DNA of 6,223 nucleotides from CAYSLA01 sp964431685 (GTDB taxonomy: Bacteria > Armatimonadota > UBA5829). The stretch spans positions 1-6,223 of the forward strand of contig CAYSLA010000192.1 of NCBI GenBank assembly GCA_964431685.1. Reading direction: 5' to 3'. The position numbers and the translations under genes were made by a program. Below the pieces are notes generated by a model. That model worked only from the letters and a program-made list of their open reading frames with translations. It was not told where the DNA came from and did not search any database. The first letter of the stretch is position 1. Each line of letters begins with the position of its first letter. Positions 6,018 through 6,223 of the stretch are shown in pieces.

Positions 6018-6223
6018 TTATGTCCTTGCCGAGCACCTTATCGCCGAAGAGCGAGGGGCACCAAAGTCTGGGACTTCCAGCCCCGCTCCGCCCTGCAAGG
6101 CAGATTCGTGGGCGGCTGAGACCGGCAACCAGGTATCTTGCCGCGTCCCAGACGTTGTTGGGCGGGGTTTGCCCAGTTACACAAGCAGTTACAAAGTCGT
6201 GCACCAGGAACTGATGTGAGCCA
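6018..6223 (-). CDS. Gfo/Idh/MocA oxidoreductase, C-terminal fragment with probable frameshift
   Basis: Read from the right edge, the minus strand gives GSHQFLVHDFVTACVTGQ and, from about residue 24, WDAARYLVAGL. This is a standard C-terminal signature of Gfo/Idh/MocA sugar oxidoreductases. In that frame the protein then loses similarity and runs on to a TAA at 5988-5986. Skipping one base at about 6117 restores AAHESALQGGAGLEVPDFGAP, the expected family ending, which stops at TAA 6020-6018. This points to a single-base insertion, either a real mutation or an assembly error. It differs from the two Gfo-like genes downstream: it has the common HESAL...EVPDFG tail rather than HGGGD...DVYRGVA, so it belongs to another subfamily. 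The N-terminal Rossmann domain lies outside the window. The stop is 38 nt before the amidohydrolase start, so it probably belongs to the same operon. Confidence 0.75.

Overview
The window is a fragment of a dense bacterial catabolic gene cluster. Every supportable gene lies on the minus strand, so transcription runs from position 6223 towards 1. The run of exactly 100 N (3208-3307) marks a draft scaffold join, typical of a metagenome-assembled genome. The mix of Gfo/Idh/MocA-type proteins, uroporphyrinogen-decarboxylase-fold (URO-D) proteins, a PF04909-type amidohydrolase and an FGGY kinase, with clear Shine-Dalgarno sites and moderately high GC, resembles uncultured Planctomycetota, Hydrogenedentota, Lentisphaerota or Armatimonadota. 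That taxonomic guess is inference; no marker gene is present.

Layout in transcription order: (1) the C-terminal end of a Gfo/Idh/MocA oxidoreductase, cut by the right edge and apparently frameshifted near 6117; (2) a GTG-started metal-dependent amidohydrolase (4870-5979); (3) URO-D-fold protein A (3698-4867); (4) Gfo/Idh/MocA-like protein A (2566-3687), interrupted by the N gap; (5) a 68-nt spacer holding a short palindrome of a dispersed-repeat type; (6) Gfo/Idh/MocA-like protein B (1235-2497), a paralogue of A; (7) URO-D-fold protein B (61-1248); (8) the first 19 codons of an FGGY-type carbohydrate kinase (1-59), cut by the left edge. Most junctions are overlapping or within about 10 nt, and TAAGGAG ribosome sites recur, so genes 2-8 look like one operon. 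No promoter or terminator is visible, and no stretch over 300 bases lacks a gene.

Functionally the cluster points to carbohydrate or glycoside catabolism. The FGGY kinase would phosphorylate a freed sugar or polyol. The two central Gfo-like proteins lack the usual EKP lysine. The complete one (B) instead carries residues, in the right order, that match my recollection of the NAD-dependent glycosidase family GH109. The two URO-D proteins belong to the methyltransferase-like side of that fold rather than to haem synthesis, but their metal-ligand positions are altered and differ from each other. The nested order URO-D / Gfo / Gfo / URO-D, framed by a hydrolase and a kinase, is the most interesting feature. 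The substrate cannot be read from the sequence.
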